A stretch of 64,000 nt of DNA from Eublepharis macularius (GCF_028583425.1 NC_072806.1:38858001-38922000); one strand, 5' to 3'; shown: positions 1 to 13,700, counted from the stretch's first letter. Program-made: numbers and translations. Notes: a model not told the origin generated them from the letters alone.

Positions 1-1745
1 AGACTCAATTGAACCTATAGTTAGTCCCCGCCTTGCTTGCACATCTTATTCCCTGTTGGGACTTAAGGAATTGGAGGTCTTGTGGTTATATAGGGAAGTG
101 GTTTGGGATTCCCCACCCCCACCTCCACCCCCAATACACAATTAATACATGGAGTTCTCGGCCACAGGGATGTAGTGACGGTAAATGTTCCTGAAAAGGA
201 CCAGTTTACAGACAATGGCTTAATGGAACCTCAGTATCCAGAGGTTGTGTATCTTTAATATCTATTGCAGGGGTTAGAGACAGAAGTGTGAATGGGGGGG
301 TGGGTGGGCGTGGTATGTTGCATTTTCTGGCTTGGCTTTGACTTTTCCAGAAGCATCTGGCTGGCCAGTACGGGGGAATTGGATGCTGAACTGGACAGAC
401 CATTTGTGTGATCCAGCAGGGATGATACTTTGAAACTGTCCCCGAATGTATCTCTTGCCAGGCACTTCTCTGGGGACGGACATAACCTGTGGCAGCAATA
501 CAGCAATGCTTAGCTTGAATGACCATATGTTAGTACCACAGTAGATCCCTTTAGCAACAGGACTGTTTGCTAAACTTCATTTTTTTTTCTCCATCACATA
601 CAAAGTTTGGGGAAAGAGTTACTGCAGGATCCAGTTTTCAGAGCCGGAAGTGCTTTGCTGGAAGTTGCCCTTTGCCTTTGTACAGCCTTTCCTCCTCTGA
701 ACCAAGCTTGAGTGGAGTCCAGCCCAGGGACCCACAGGGGGGACAGACATTGGGGAAGTCAGTAGCCCACAGTCAGCATACCCCGCTTTTTCTCTACCCG
801 TCCTTCTTAATTTGTGGTTTGGGCAAATCTGGATTAACATTCACAAAGTCTGCCCCGTGGTTCCCGTTTTTTCCCCTTTCTGATGCTGATGGCTTGTTCA
901 ACCAGTTTTTAAAAGGAATGATGCAATTCAAAGCTGTTAAGTTTGATGAAATGGCTGAGCTCCACAGAGGTGTTAGTGATGAGTCGTTTCAAGTGTGTGA
1001 GGAAATGTCTGTGGCTTATACTTAGAATTCTGTGGCCTCAGGGCCAAAGTAGCGGTGGGTGGGCTTTTCCTGGTTTGCTCGCCTGTGGAGAAGGTAATAT
1101 TTTAGAAATGAATGCCAGACTCTGGTATCTTGCACAGAGCTCCTGAAGACCCTTCATTCGACACTGCAGAGAGATTTGCTCAGCGAGGACTGGGAACTTT
1201 GTTCCATGCTGGCATCCTCAGAAAGTGGTATTCTTCAGGCCTGGCACAAATTGGTTTGATTTGTCTTCCGTTCCCTTCTCACTAATTCCATTGCACAGTA
1301 TTAAAAGTTTCTGTAACTCTTGCCCTGCTTAATTCTTACAGTAATCCTATGATAAGAAGTAAAGCCAGCACATACGGACTTAATGACACTGGAGTTCCCT
1401 AAATGTGCTTTAAAAGTAGCATAGGGTGAAGTTTGGGGGTATTTTGTGTGAAGTGGAGGACCGCACAGTTCATAATGTTGGCTTAAATTGAAACCTCCAT
1501 TTTCTGTACAAAGGTTGTGGCTTGGGGGCAAAATTACTCCCACTTTAAACATGAACAGTGATGGTTGCATATTGATTCGTGTTTATGGTTTGCAATCGGC
1601 GGATCTTACTGTTTGGGGGGCTGAAAGCTCAGCAGCCTTTATCAGCAGAGATCAGTGCTTCTGTATGAGAGGATTGGTTACATGGCACTTCCATTCCTCT
1701 CTTGAGCTGTACCTTTGTGAATGGGGTGTGTGTGAAATGAGTCTT

Positions 1746-1772
1746 GGTGGGGTGGGGTGGGGTGGGGTGGGG
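1746..1772 (+). repeat. (GGGGT)n run, G-quadruplex candidate
   Basis: Five consecutive GGGGT-type units followed within 10 bases by another GGGG. Four or more G4 runs with 1-base loops are a strong quadruplex pattern. Intron or upstream flank of KSR1 exon 4679. Confidence 0.7.
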
Positions 1773-2077
1773 AATGACTGGGGAGAAGATCAGGTGCCGG
1801 CATGAAGCCTTTCCTGAGTCAGACGGCTGGTCTGTCCAGTGCGGGACTGCTACCTGAACTGGCAGCCGCTCTCTAGGGCCCCTGCCTTGCTCAGGCCTGC
1901 TCCTGAGACCCTTTAACTGGAGAGGGCTGGGATTTGAGTTGGGAATTTTTGCATGCAGCGTAATGCTCTTCACCGCTTGTTTGGGATACTTATTTAATCC
2001 AAAGCTAATCCTTGATCCACTGCATTTCACTAGCAAATGTAAACTGTATAGATGAGTTTGGTGAGATTCGGCGTGGA

Positions 2078-2560
2078 TTTTATACAACACTGGTCCAGTC
2101 CCTGCACTGGCTCCCTGCCTGCCCCAGGATTCAGCGCAAAGCCCTCCTGCGTTTCAGAGCCCTCCGTGGCCTTGCCTTTTCATTTCCTGCTCTTGTACCC
2201 TGGCACATCCCTGCTTGCGAGCTGCACTTCTAAAGCACCACCTCCCTCAGACGTCTGAGGATCTCTCGTTCCACCCACGCCTTCACCCTTTATGCCTAGA
2301 ATTGCCTCCCAGAGCGTTGGAGTGATGCTGCCTCCCCTCCTTCCTCTGAAACTGCTTTTCCTATGAAGCCCTTAGACCCCTTCCCTACACGGGCATGCGC
2401 GAACGCAGCGTCTTCCCCTGTTTCTCCATTCCCTTCCTGTCTTTTCTCTGCTGCCCCAAATTTATATTGCAGCCCCTTTGGGGCAGGAGACTGTTGTCTG
2501 GTACTCTGTAAAGCATCATGCACAATATTAGCATTAGTGTTTTATTATTGTCTTACGCAG
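2078..2560 (+). mobile_element. L2-like LINE 3' remnant
   Basis: A degraded reverse-transcriptase C-terminus is readable in pieces (LHWLPACPRIQRKALLRFRA; LP..AWN-like RIASQS region). It ends CCCCTTTGGGGCAGGAGACT...GTACTCTGTAAAGCA, the L2-type 3' end. Several frames are needed, so it is old. Confidence 0.68.
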
Positions 2561-3891
2561 CAATTCTCTACCAAATTTTGTTTTTTAAAAATGTACGACT
2601 ACGTTCCTTGAAAGGAAATCGCGCTCCATAAAAGTAAGCTTAACTTACACGTCAGATGCCTGCCTAAACGGGAATGTGTTTTCCATATTTTCTTACCATT
2701 CCAAGCATGCTTTTTTCATGAATACCGTCATTACTTCTCCCAGATTGCAGTCAGTAAAGGAAGTAAATGGAGATGCTTGATCCATTTGGGACCCAGTGAT
2801 TTCAGCCACAAACGAGACTGTGACTGTAATAGATGCAGAGCGTGTAACTCCATTGGCCAACACTTCCTTTAGCACTAGGGCCTCTTTGGTTGCATGATCT
2901 TTGTAAACTGCCCTCCCCTGCCCCCACCACCATAGTATTGCATGTATTGTAACAATACATGCAGCAGGTTTTTTTGAATTTCCAGCTTTATTTTTTTAAA
3001 AGTCTCTAGCCCATTCCATTTTGGATATATGCCTTTTCCCTTGTATCTCTGCAAGGGAAGGGGTCAGAAATTTACTTTTTTAAATGAAAGCTGAGAATTC
3101 AGAGAATCTGCTGCATATATTGTTACAATGGAAAGGTTGCTATAACGCTATGAAAATGACAATTAAAAAAGAATTACAAGAGCCCAGTGGGCCCAGTCGG
3201 GGTGGGGGGAAGTGAGGCTACTTCTGGAGCCAGAAAAAACAGTGTGGCTTGAAGAGCGCGTAGCCGCCATTGCTCCAGGCCCCACCCCAACAGAGGCCGG
3301 TTTGCCCTGCTGTTGCCAGCCTCTTCCTGCTAGCTCTGGGTCAGCTTGGGCAGGGCTCTCTGGTTTGGACCGTGTGGTCTGGGACTTAGGCGTGGGCGGC
3401 AGAGCAGCTCCCCTTTTAGGCTTTCCCATTCAAAAACTTCTCCATGTGTTCATTTTTCATCTTTTAAAATAAAATTCAGCCCTTATATTAATATAACGCT
3501 ATAAGCATGTAAACACAAAAAATAAAGAGGAGGGGAGTACTGTGACGTCACCAATAATGCCATCGACGATGACAGCGTCATCACTTGAAGATCCTGATTA
3601 TTTAAGGCACAAAATAAACCAATTCACAGTGGTAAAAATGTGAAGGGAGGGCAGATGTGTGGAAGAACCCTGCCCAGACCGATTCCAGTGCTTGGGGATT
3701 GACTGTTCAGAAAATCAGAAATAAGTTGAGTGTGTGGGAAAGCCCCGTGGCCTCTGTAGTTCTGAAGTTCAGTGGAAGGACACATCTGCTTGTTGTTGAA
3801 ATATTTGTAAACCAGTTCGCAGGAAATGTGTTGCTGGCTCTAGCGTCCCGAGCAAGTCATCCGCCTTGTTCCTTGGATGGGAAAAAAGCAT

Positions 3892-3915
3892 TGCCCTGCC
3901 CTGCCCTGCCCTGCC
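3892..3915 (+). repeat. (CCCTG)n short tandem repeat
   Basis: About five CCCTG units in a row in the KSR1 intron. Confidence 0.8.
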
Positions 3916-4224
3916 GTATCACAGACTGGGATTTGATGCCATCTAGAGTTAGAGGGAAGGCTAACCTGCTTTCAGAAGCCTTGGTAGGACTGAGCAACAC
4001 ATGGAGAGGTAGTGGCGCAGTGGTGGCAGACTGCTTTTTACAAGCGTGAGCAGGCCTCATTCTGTTCATGGCAAAGTCCCCTGATCTGCTAGGTTCCTGC
4101 TCAGGACTGCCCAAAATCTAAAGGGATATAAAGAGGACGTACTTTTAATTCTGAACAATGGAAGCTACTGAAATACGTTGCAACATATTTGCATATTTTG
4201 TCATTTCAGATTCTGTCAGAATAA

Positions 4225-4390
4225 TAACCAGGCATTGGTCACATGGTTTTATCCTCTTAGCAACTCTGTGAAGTGGTTTAGGCTGAGAGACCGTGACTGG
4301 CCCACAGTTGCCCAGTACACTTCATACCTGAACGGAAACTAGAACCTGGCTCTCCCACTAAACCACACTGGCGCTCATGTACCCAGTCTG
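4225..4390 (-). repeat. Old tRNA-derived SINE (MIR/CORE-like), - strand
   Basis: CCTCTTAGCAACTCTGTGAA, GTGACTGGCCCACAGTTGCC and TAGAACCTGGCTCTCCCACT: the usual order tail, core, B-box inverse. It lies just before the exon at 4679. Confidence 0.55.
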
Positions 4391-4678
4391 TGCAGCTCCA
4401 TATTCGGATACATCTTATGAAGCCAGCTGCGCAGACTAGAAAGCCTCTGATGTTTCCATGCCAGTCCCCATTGGATAAGTAGGCCAGTGGAGAACAGGGT
4501 AACTGAAAACAACTTAGTTCAACGTCACTTCTAACCCTTCTAACCCTAATTCCTGTCAGCCTACAAGGGACCCTCTCATCTGCCACCGGATTAAACTCTC
4601 TGCAGATCCCAGTCGCGATCCTCCTTGTACGTGCCTTTTTTTAATTAAATGGATGCTGTCTTTATTTTGGTTTCTTAG

Positions 4679-4739
4679 ATCTCCCCCAAGGTTCTCCTCA
4701 AACGGTACGAAGAGATATTGGTCTGTCTGTTACACACAG
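4679..4739 (+). CDS. KSR1: KSR1 exon: lead-in to C1 domain
   Basis: Acceptor ttcttag, donor gtaaat. It enters with two bases of a split Asp codon and reads (D)[19 protein letters not shown], ending two bases into an Arg codon. This is the segment just before the cysteine-rich domain; its His is the first zinc ligand of the C1 fold. Confidence 0.93.
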
Positions 4740-7700
4740 GTAAATGCTTAACTATAAAAGAGCATCTGAAATTGGGATTCTGTGGCTATCCTGGGTGGGG
4801 GCTGGATGGGACTTAGCACCTTCCCAGTTCATCTGCAGGGAAACTATGGGAATATTTACACTCACATCTTGAATCGGTCATGTTAGTGGGAGAAAAACTA
4901 AGCCAGCAGGAGCATTTAACTCACATCCCCATCTTGGATGCTTTCCTTGTGAGGGGCCTCGAGGACTCCGGATTCAGAATTCCTCTCATTGTCGCCGTGG
5001 GTTCCAGGTCACCTTCATGAGATCAGTTCTGTGAAAAGCCTGAGCCCGCTGCTTCTGTCAAGGGTGGTTCACTGTGTGAATGGGAGACGGACCCTCCACT
5101 ACTCCCCTGCGTTGCTGCAGAGGATTCCGAGGCACATACTTGACTTACGTGAATTGCCGGCTCAGCCAAAAGCAGTAGGCAGGCTCAGACTAGGTCTCTG
5201 CATTTTGCACTGGTGGGATGCTCCTCCGATTCTGCTGTTTTAAAAAACTTTCCTTGATTGGTAGAATTGGCCTTGATTCTGTTACGCCCACAGGCCTTTG
5301 CGATCCATTTGCAAGGAAAAACCGACTGTGAACCTGTTTCTGCTTACAGTTCTTTGCCTCTCCGATACTGCAAGGCACGTAGCTGACTCCCATCATGAGT
5401 CCAGGCTGTTCCCCCCCCCCCCCTGCATCCACGCAAGTGGCCTACACAGCAGTATTGGGGAAACTTGGAATTAGGACCAGCAGTAGGGTTGCCAGCTTGG
5501 GAGATTCCTGGGGATTTGGGGCCTGGGAAGGGATGTGACACCATAGAGCTTTAGCGCCAAAGCTGCCATTTCCTCCTGGGGAGCTAATCTCTGAAATCTA
5601 GAGGTCAGTTGTCGTTCCGGAATATCTCCAGATCCCACCTGGAAGGTGGAAAACCTAACAGCCAGAGTGATTCTGTAAAAATTGAAGAGCCCCCCCCCCC
5701 CACTGCAAAGCTGTGTTAAAAGTGCCCAACTGGAAGCCCAGCGAACCACTAGGCAGCCGTTCGATCAAGGCCGTCTTACCTTGAGCCAGACCACTAGCCA
5801 GTCTAGGCTGATTTATTTAGAAAATGTTTATGCTGCCTATCCAGGAACCTGACTAAGGCAACTTAACAAAATAAAAATAATGAAAACAAAATTTAAAAAA
5901 ATATTAATTAAAATCCAGCATTCAAAAAGCCCAGCCCAGCATAAAAATATAGACCATAAAAACAGATCACGAGCAACTTAACAATTTCCAGACGAAAATA
6001 GTGTTTTAAAAGATCAACTCCTTAATTAACAGACTGGGTGAACAGAAGCCCTGGGGACTGGTGCAGAAAAGAAAGCCACGTAGGCCCCAGGCAAGCCTCA
6101 GGAGGAAGGGCATTTCACAAATGAGGTGCCACTACTGAGAAAGCCCTGTCTTTGGGCTTAGCGTGGTCTCCTCTAGCTGGCAGCAGCTTTCCAAAGTCTG
6201 GGAGAAAAGAGCAGTCCTTCACAACCCTACATCAGGGATTTTTGTTGGAAGTACTCGGGATTGCTATAACCCCTATGAAGGTCTAAGGCAACCTTTTTAG
6301 GAATCAGACCAGTATCTGCTCTGGCCGGCTGTCATTCTTGAGGGTCTCAGACAGAGAAAGGCATTTCCCAGCACCTGCTGAACAGGGGATGCCCGTGATT
6401 GGACCTGGGGTCCAGTATGTGCAAAACAAGGCTTCTGCAATGGAGCTCTGACCTGACCTCTAAAAGGCTGAGCTTTGGGTGACAGGAAAATGGGAGAAGA
6501 ACCATTCCCAGCAAGCCCAGTGAAACTCATAAATGTGTTTTTCTGTAGTTCATTGGTGTGCCTTTTCCCCTCTTTGTCCCCTCCTGGTCCTTTTTATCTT
6601 CCTCAGATTCTCTACAAAATCTTGGCTGTCTCAGGTGTGCCAGGTGTGTCAAAAAAGCATGATGTTTGGAGTGAAGTGTAAACACTGCAGGTGAGCTTGC
6701 AGAAAGGATACTTCCATTGTATGGAAAGTGTTTGCCAAAATATGTGCAATTCAACTCTGTATTATTTGCCACAGATGTGCTTTGGGACTATGGAGCATAT
6801 ATAAAAAGTCTAAAAAAATGTGTTGCTGTAACTGGAGGCTTCATCCCTGTAAGGGGGCTGTGAGGGACATCAACTTTCTCAAGGCCATCCCAGCAGTCGA
6901 CCTGGCCTGAGATGAGAGTTTCACAGAATCACACTGGGTTGGAAGGGTCCACACAGACCATCTAGTCCAACCCCCTGCCCAGTGCAGGATGAGCCTAAAG
7001 CATCCCTGACAAATATCCATCCAGCCTCTTCTTGAAAACTGCCAGGGAAGGGGAGTTTAACCCGAAGGGGAGTTTAGCCTGAGTTCGTTTGTTTATTTAA
7101 CACAGTGCTGCCCATGTGCGTGACACTTTGCAGCATTTCATAAACCGGGAAAGAGACGTCTCTTCCCACCAAGGGAAATGGAATATTCACAGTGAGAGAA
7201 AGAATAGGGGGACAGCAGTAAAGGTCAGGTGATAAGTGTGAGCAGCTACAGTCACCTGCAGGAAGTCTTGGTTAGGGCTGGATGTCAAGAGTTTAGATGT
7301 CACTGGCAGTTTTCCAGAAGAGGCTGCGTGAATCTTGGTCAGGGCTGCTTTAGGCTCATCCTGCGTTGGGCAGGGGGTTGGACTAGAAGGACTGTATGGC
7401 CCCTTCTAACTCCGTGATTCTGTAAGAAGCAAACCGTATGCTTACACAGAAGGAGAAGGGCTGGCAAAGTTCAGGCAGGGGGTGAATGCATGTCGCAGAG
7501 GCACATGGAGCTGCCTTATGCTGAATCTGATGGTGGTTCTGCCAGGGCCTGGCTGCAGCAACTCTCCGGGGCCTCCGATCTTTCTCATCCCCAGTTCCCT
7601 TTAGCAGGAGATGGCAGGGGTTAAGCCTGGGACCTTCTTCATGCCGAGGAGGTGCTCTACCACGGTGCCATGGTCCCTTGCAGCAGCCTGAGGCCTGGGT

Positions 7701-10700
7701 CCAAATCCATTAGACAGGAGCCTCCAGGCTGGGTTTTTGTAAGGCCCTTTAGCCAGTGAAGGGCTCATGGTACCAAGCCTTGCTTACCAAAGGAAGCAGC
7801 GTGCCTGGTGAGAACCAATGGGGAGATGCAGAGCACTTCTCTCCAATCCAGGAAAGTACCTAGCAAAGCCGTCTTCTTCAGGAAAGGGGTGGGGCCAGAG
7901 AGGATACAGGAAGAGCTCAAGTGACCCTAGGCAACGCTAGCACAAGTGAGCCGCCCCCTGTGACCTGTTGGGGTCCTGGAGCTCTTGTGCTAACTCACTC
8001 CCCTTGTTCTTGTCCTCATGCTTCCACCCTTTGGTTCTGCAAGACCTTTCCTTGCTTGGTTGGTATCCCTGCCTCTGTGCTGGGCTTGTGTCTGGCACCC
8101 TTCTGATGGCCTTGGCCTTGCAGAATCCGAAAACTGGGGGCGGGGTTAAGGGGTTGACAGGACCCATGGTACCAGGAGGGCCTCCCTGATACTTCCTCTT
8201 ACGGATCTGTGGCTTTCTAAATAGGACTTCACATCAGTAGATACTCTTTATGTAAATTTTAGCCACTGAAACAGCTACATAGCACTGTCTGCATAGCACT
8301 GTGGTATGTACCTAGCATGATTTAATGTACATCTTATCTCTCCCTCTTTTTTGCAGGTTAAAGTGTCATAACAAATGTACAAAAGAAGCCCCTCCCTGTA
8401 GAATATCTTTCCTGCCCTGTAAGTTTGGTGTCTCCCCCACCCCCAAATTCCTAGTGATTTTGTTGCAATGGAAAATATCCAGATGTCATGCGTTCCTCTT
8501 TCCCTTCTCTTCCATCTGTCTTCAGTAGTGCCGAGATTAAGGCGAACGGAATCTGTCCCTTCCGATATCAATAACCCAGTGGACAGACCTTCGGAGCCAC
8601 AGTTTGGGACTCTTCCAAAAGCACTAACTAAAAAGGTACTTTTAAAAAAAATGGTTTAGATTAGAATGCAGTAAAACGTAGTTTAGAGGCCACGGAGATG
8701 ACAAAATGGCGGTGCTGTGGAATGATCAGGCCCTGGACGTGTCTTGCATATGCCTTATGCTTAATGCATTCCATGACAAAAAGGGAGGGCTGCTCCGGGG
8801 AGCTGGAGATACACGTTGGATGACTAGAGCTTAGTCTGGATTCATAATTAGGCAAACTCCACTATCAAATAGGGTGTTATTTGATAACGTGGCCACCCCA
8901 GCTACTTTCTCCCTGTCTTTTCCTGTTCCAAGTTAACGCATAAAATAAAAATCTCTTCTACCGAAAGCTGGAAGAACATCTCTCCGCCAAGAAAATAAAA
9001 CCATGACACCCTTATCCCTCCCTGCATGTTTTTTTGACTAGCTGATCTTCAGGTCCCAGCCTTCTGCATTCAGCAAATACTGGATTTGCTTTTAAACACT
9101 TTCATTTTGAAAATCCATCAAATACAGTCTTAATACAAATTCGAAAAGAGTCCAGTAGCACCTTTAAGACTAACCAACTTTACTGTAGCATAAGCTTTCG
9201 AGAATCACAGTTCTCTTCATCACACATCTGATGAAGAGAACTGTGATTCTCAAAAGCTTATGCTACAGTAAAGTTGGTTAGTCTTAAAGGTGCTACTGGA
9301 CTCTTTTCTATTTTGCTACTACAGATGAACAGGGCTAACTCCTCTGAGTCTTAATACAGAGAGCCAGTTTGATGTAGTGGTTAAGAGCCCAGGACTCTAA
9401 TCTGGAGAACCAGGTTTGATTCCCCCCTCCTCCGCTTGCAGCCAGCTGGGTGACCGTGGGTCAGTCACAGCTCTCTCAGAGCTCTCTCAGCCTCACAGGG
9501 TGATTGTAGTGAGGATAATAATAACAAACTTTGTAAACCGCTCTGAGTGGGCAATAAGTTGTCCTGAAGGGCGGTATATAAATTGAATGCTGTTGTTGTT
9601 GTTGTCACTTGTTTAGAATTCCAACCAGCATAGAAACACCATGACTTACAATGCAGTCCTAACCAGAGTTACGCCTGAAAAGTCACTTGAAGTCAGGTCT
9701 GGATTTGGAAGGGTGAAATTTTGCTTAGGATCGCAAAGATGGCAGTTTGGCACCCAGTTGAGTGTGGATGCGAAGAGATGTCAGTGGTAGGGAGGCAAGG
9801 TTCATAGACGTCTCGGCCATACTCCAGGTTAAATGGCAAAAAGAAGTGCATTTGTTGTGCTAAAGCTTTTTATAGTGATTTTATCAGCTCACGTCAAACT
9901 TCTCTCATACAAGCATAGAATGTTCCTCTGACAGTGATTCCTAATGCTTAGGCTTGTTTTCTTCCCAACACTTGTTCATGGTGTAGAATTGGTTGGTTAC
10001 TCAGCAGGGATCACATGGGGAGGGGCATCTGCACACTGTTGGACATTACTGCACCATTACACTAGAGCAACCATTGGCAAATGGATTGACTTGTCCATAC
10101 AGGGTAATCTAGTTGCCAATGGTTGTCATAGCAGTGTGACAGAGCACCGTCCAATGATGTGTGACTGCAGCCTGGGTCTAAAAGCAGGAGGTAGGAGATT
10201 CACACGTGCACCTGCTGTGCCTGTGCCCCCTCTCATGGCTGACTTCTGACCATCCTGGACAGAATTCAGCATGGGACTTTTTTCCACAAAGCATTACACA
10301 CTGAACCCATAAGAGCCATCTTAGACTGAGCCAGACCTTTGGTTCCTCAGTCCATAATTGTCTGCCAGGGGCTCTAATGCCTCAGGCAGAGGAAGACCTT
10401 TCCCACTTTGACTGCAACTGCTGTGGGTTTGAACCTGGGACTTTCTGGGAGCAAGGCAGCTTGCGTGTACCTCTGAGCAACAGCTCGCCCCATATGCTGA
10501 ATGTGGACAGTAGCTTAGGGGGTTCTGCAGAAATGCTGACTCAGACAAGACTTGCACATTCCCACTACGCTGGTTTATCCAGAGGAAAATCCTGTCTGCT
10601 TTTGCTGACTTTCAGGACCACCCACCAGCAGTGAACCATCTCGATTCCAGCAGCAACCCGTCGTCCACCACCTCCTCCACTCCGTCTTCTCCAGCGCCCT

Positions 10701-13700
10701 TCCAGTCTTCCAATCCTCCCAGTGCAACGCCACCCCCGAACCCATCTCCCATGGGACAGCGGGACAGCCGGTTCAACTTCCCAGGTATTTAGTGCTGAGA
10801 GAGCTCAGAGGCAAAACAGAGGAACGAGGACTCTCTCTGGAACATTGACTCTCTTCTGGCAAGAAAACCTGTCAAGAAAACTTTTGCAAATGTTTCTCCT
10901 ATGCAATGTATTTTGCATTTTTCTCACCACTGCCTTCTCACAATTTGCGTTCTCCTTGTTGCCAAGGATTATTGGCAAATTTATCTAATCTCCATTTACA
11001 GTCCAGGATACAGATGTCCCAGGTGTGGTGATAGGTAGGGTGGAAAGGCGCTACAGAGCATGAACAAGGAAGATTCAAAGGCATTAAAGAATGGATCTTA
11101 GAGAATCAAAAGGTGAAAGTGCACCTCAAGCTCATACAGACTAGCCCCTTAAGCCAGTGTTTCTCAAACTACCTAAAGTGGGACCCACTTCTTAATTTAT
11201 CCTACTTTGGGTGGCCCAATTGCAAGGTAACTTCATATTACTTTCACCCCTCCCCAACTAAAATGCAAGAATCTCACACTGAACAAGCTTGTAATTTTTC
11301 AGATTTAGTATGTATAGCATTACACATAGCAATAGACATGATCATTTTGCACATTTATATGGAAACAAACCCAAATTTGCCACTAAGCCTTCCCAGGCCT
11401 CTCTCAGTTCGCTCCCCCCCTTCTCCTCCTCCTCCTCATTTCCGGCCTCACAACCCTCCTGTGGGAGATGGAACCCCACTTTTGTGTCCTGGACCGTACT
11501 ATGAGACCCGCTGTCCTGAATAGATACAGAACTCTCCTTACACCAATCCACGTTTGTCCCATACTTGGATCATCCATATCTTCATCTGCCCCAAACGAGA
11601 TTGCTGATGTTCCATGTTGGTTGGCTTGGGATACAGAAGTGGACCTGACTTAAAATGCGAACAGAACTCTGAAGAAAGAGACCTCTAGTGACACATGGAC
11701 ATTTTTGTTTTTTACCAGGCGTCCTCCAGAAGCCAAAATTGGAGGCAAAAGAGTCGCCAGAAAATAAGAGATAGTACCTGGTAAATAGTAGGAACATGCG
11801 CACACAGAGTATTCAGTTCAGTTGACAAAATAATTACATCGATTGTTTTTAAGAAGTGGGTTTGGGAGAGGTAGTGTGATTGTGTGACAGGTACAGAGTC
11901 TGTTTTATTGCTGGTTTTAGAGCAGCCTGGTTAACAGTACAAAAGCCAGAGAGAGAGACAAGGTTGATGGGAAACAGGATTAGATTTATTTGACTGATGC
12001 TAAGATAATTTCTCTTCTGCCTTTTTACATATGAAGACATCAGATAATTTTCTGATCTGGCTGCAATCTCCTATGTGCATTCAGCTGCTTCTGGGTTTCT
12101 TGATGATAACTTACTAACTATGATTTGGGATTAAACCACTCAATTTGTGGGGGCAATGGCTGACATCATCTTCTCACATGCTAATCTCTTGTGATTTTTT
12201 TTTGCTGTCCCCTTCCTTCCTTCCTTTTAAAAAGCTGCCTACTACATTCAGCATAGACAACAGTTTATCTTCCCAGGTGAGTTCTTCTAACCTACAGGCG
12301 CCATTTCCACTGATCTGCACACCGTCCACCCCAACCCCCACAAAGTCACTCTTTTCTGCATGTTGCACCAAAACTATTTTCCTGCTTGTGTAAACAAATC
12401 AAACCTTTCTTTTGCTTCCTGTACAATGTTAATTCAATACCTGTTGTGTTATAGTGCCATCAAAAACAGCTGCGAAGTCCACGGAATCGTCTTCCACCAA
12501 CAAAACTATAAAACATCAGCCAACAACAAGCTTACAGAATAACGCCCCCCCCCCAAAGAACTGTCTTTTCAAGGGTCACCATCTGCTGAAACACCAGCAA
12601 AGAGAGTGCCAGGAAAGCCCCTCTTAAAATTGATCCTCGCTAAAACTCTCCCTCTGGCCCTGATTCTTGGCTACCAAGCAAGTATCCCTCCTTGGTCATC
12701 CATCTGTGCCAGCGCTGCAGGGTTTGCCGTCTGCTGAGCCAAGTGCAGCCGAACTGCCATCTCTGGCAGGACATCAGAGGCTGCATAAACTTCCCTGACT
12801 CTGACTTTCTGGGACTGAAGCTCAAGGAGATTCTCAAGCCCTGTTTGGCCAAAATAGATGGCTAGTGGGTAGGTGGGGAAAGTGTGTTGAAGTGGCTAGA
12901 GTGTTGGGTTGGACTAGAATGTGGGGGACCCAACCTTAAATCCTCACTCTTCCATGGAAACTTGGCCGGGCGACCTTTGACCAGTCACTCTCTTTCTCTC
13001 AGTCCTCATGGGGTGAGCGTTAGGATAAAATGGAGAAGAGGAGAATGATGTTGAAGACCACTTTGGGTCTCTTCCTGTAAGTGGCAGAATTCATGGTTGG
13101 GCACATAAGTTCCCCAGCTTGTCTATTTCATTTATACCCTGGCTTTCTATTCAATGGGGACCCAGAGTGGCTTACATCATTCCTCTTCCATTTATACTCA
13201 CAACAACCCTGTGAGGTAGGATAGGCTGTGTGTGTGTGACTGGCCCAAGGTCACCCAGCAAGCGTCCATGGCAGAGTTGGGATTTGAACCTGGGTCTCCT
13301 AGATCCTAATCTGACACTCTAACCACTATTCCATACTGACTGTCCAGGTTCAAGTCATGAATATCGTCCATTGAACAAGCTCATGTAGCAAAGCTTGGAA
13401 GAGGCTCTGCCAAGGATGCTCGAGAGATAAACCTAAGTTGTAATATTGAACCTGAGTACGCACATAGTAGAAACATTGGTAAAAAAAGGGAGGGAAATAG
13501 CATATTAGTATAGTATATGGCTTGCATTTGTATCTTCCAAGATTCAAATATCCCAACATCTTCAGTTACAGGATTTATTTATTTAATTTGAACTTATCTT
13601 ACGCTCGCCCCAAAGCAGGCTCAGAGCAGATTACAACCAAAAATAAAAGCACACAGGGTAGCCTAACAAATATAAAAACAACAGTATACAGTTCATTAAA

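Larger units (their letters stand above)
1..4224. other. Upstream KSR1 intron sequence
   Basis: Presumed intron: the preceding KSR1 exon, which should encode the Pro-rich RSKSHES segment, was looked for and is not here. It contains the L2-like remnant at 2078 and short G/C repeats. Nothing else is recognised. Confidence 0.6.

Noticed and set aside
567..1025. 152-codon open frame near the left edge
   Set aside because: No domain, no similarity to the expected KSR1 N-terminal exons, and no splice-site support.
9228..9265. Calling the GAGTCCAG palindrome centre a functional hammerhead
   Set aside because: In this copy GAAA is AAAA on + and CTGATGA is broken on -, and stem I does not pair; kept only as a family-level observation.
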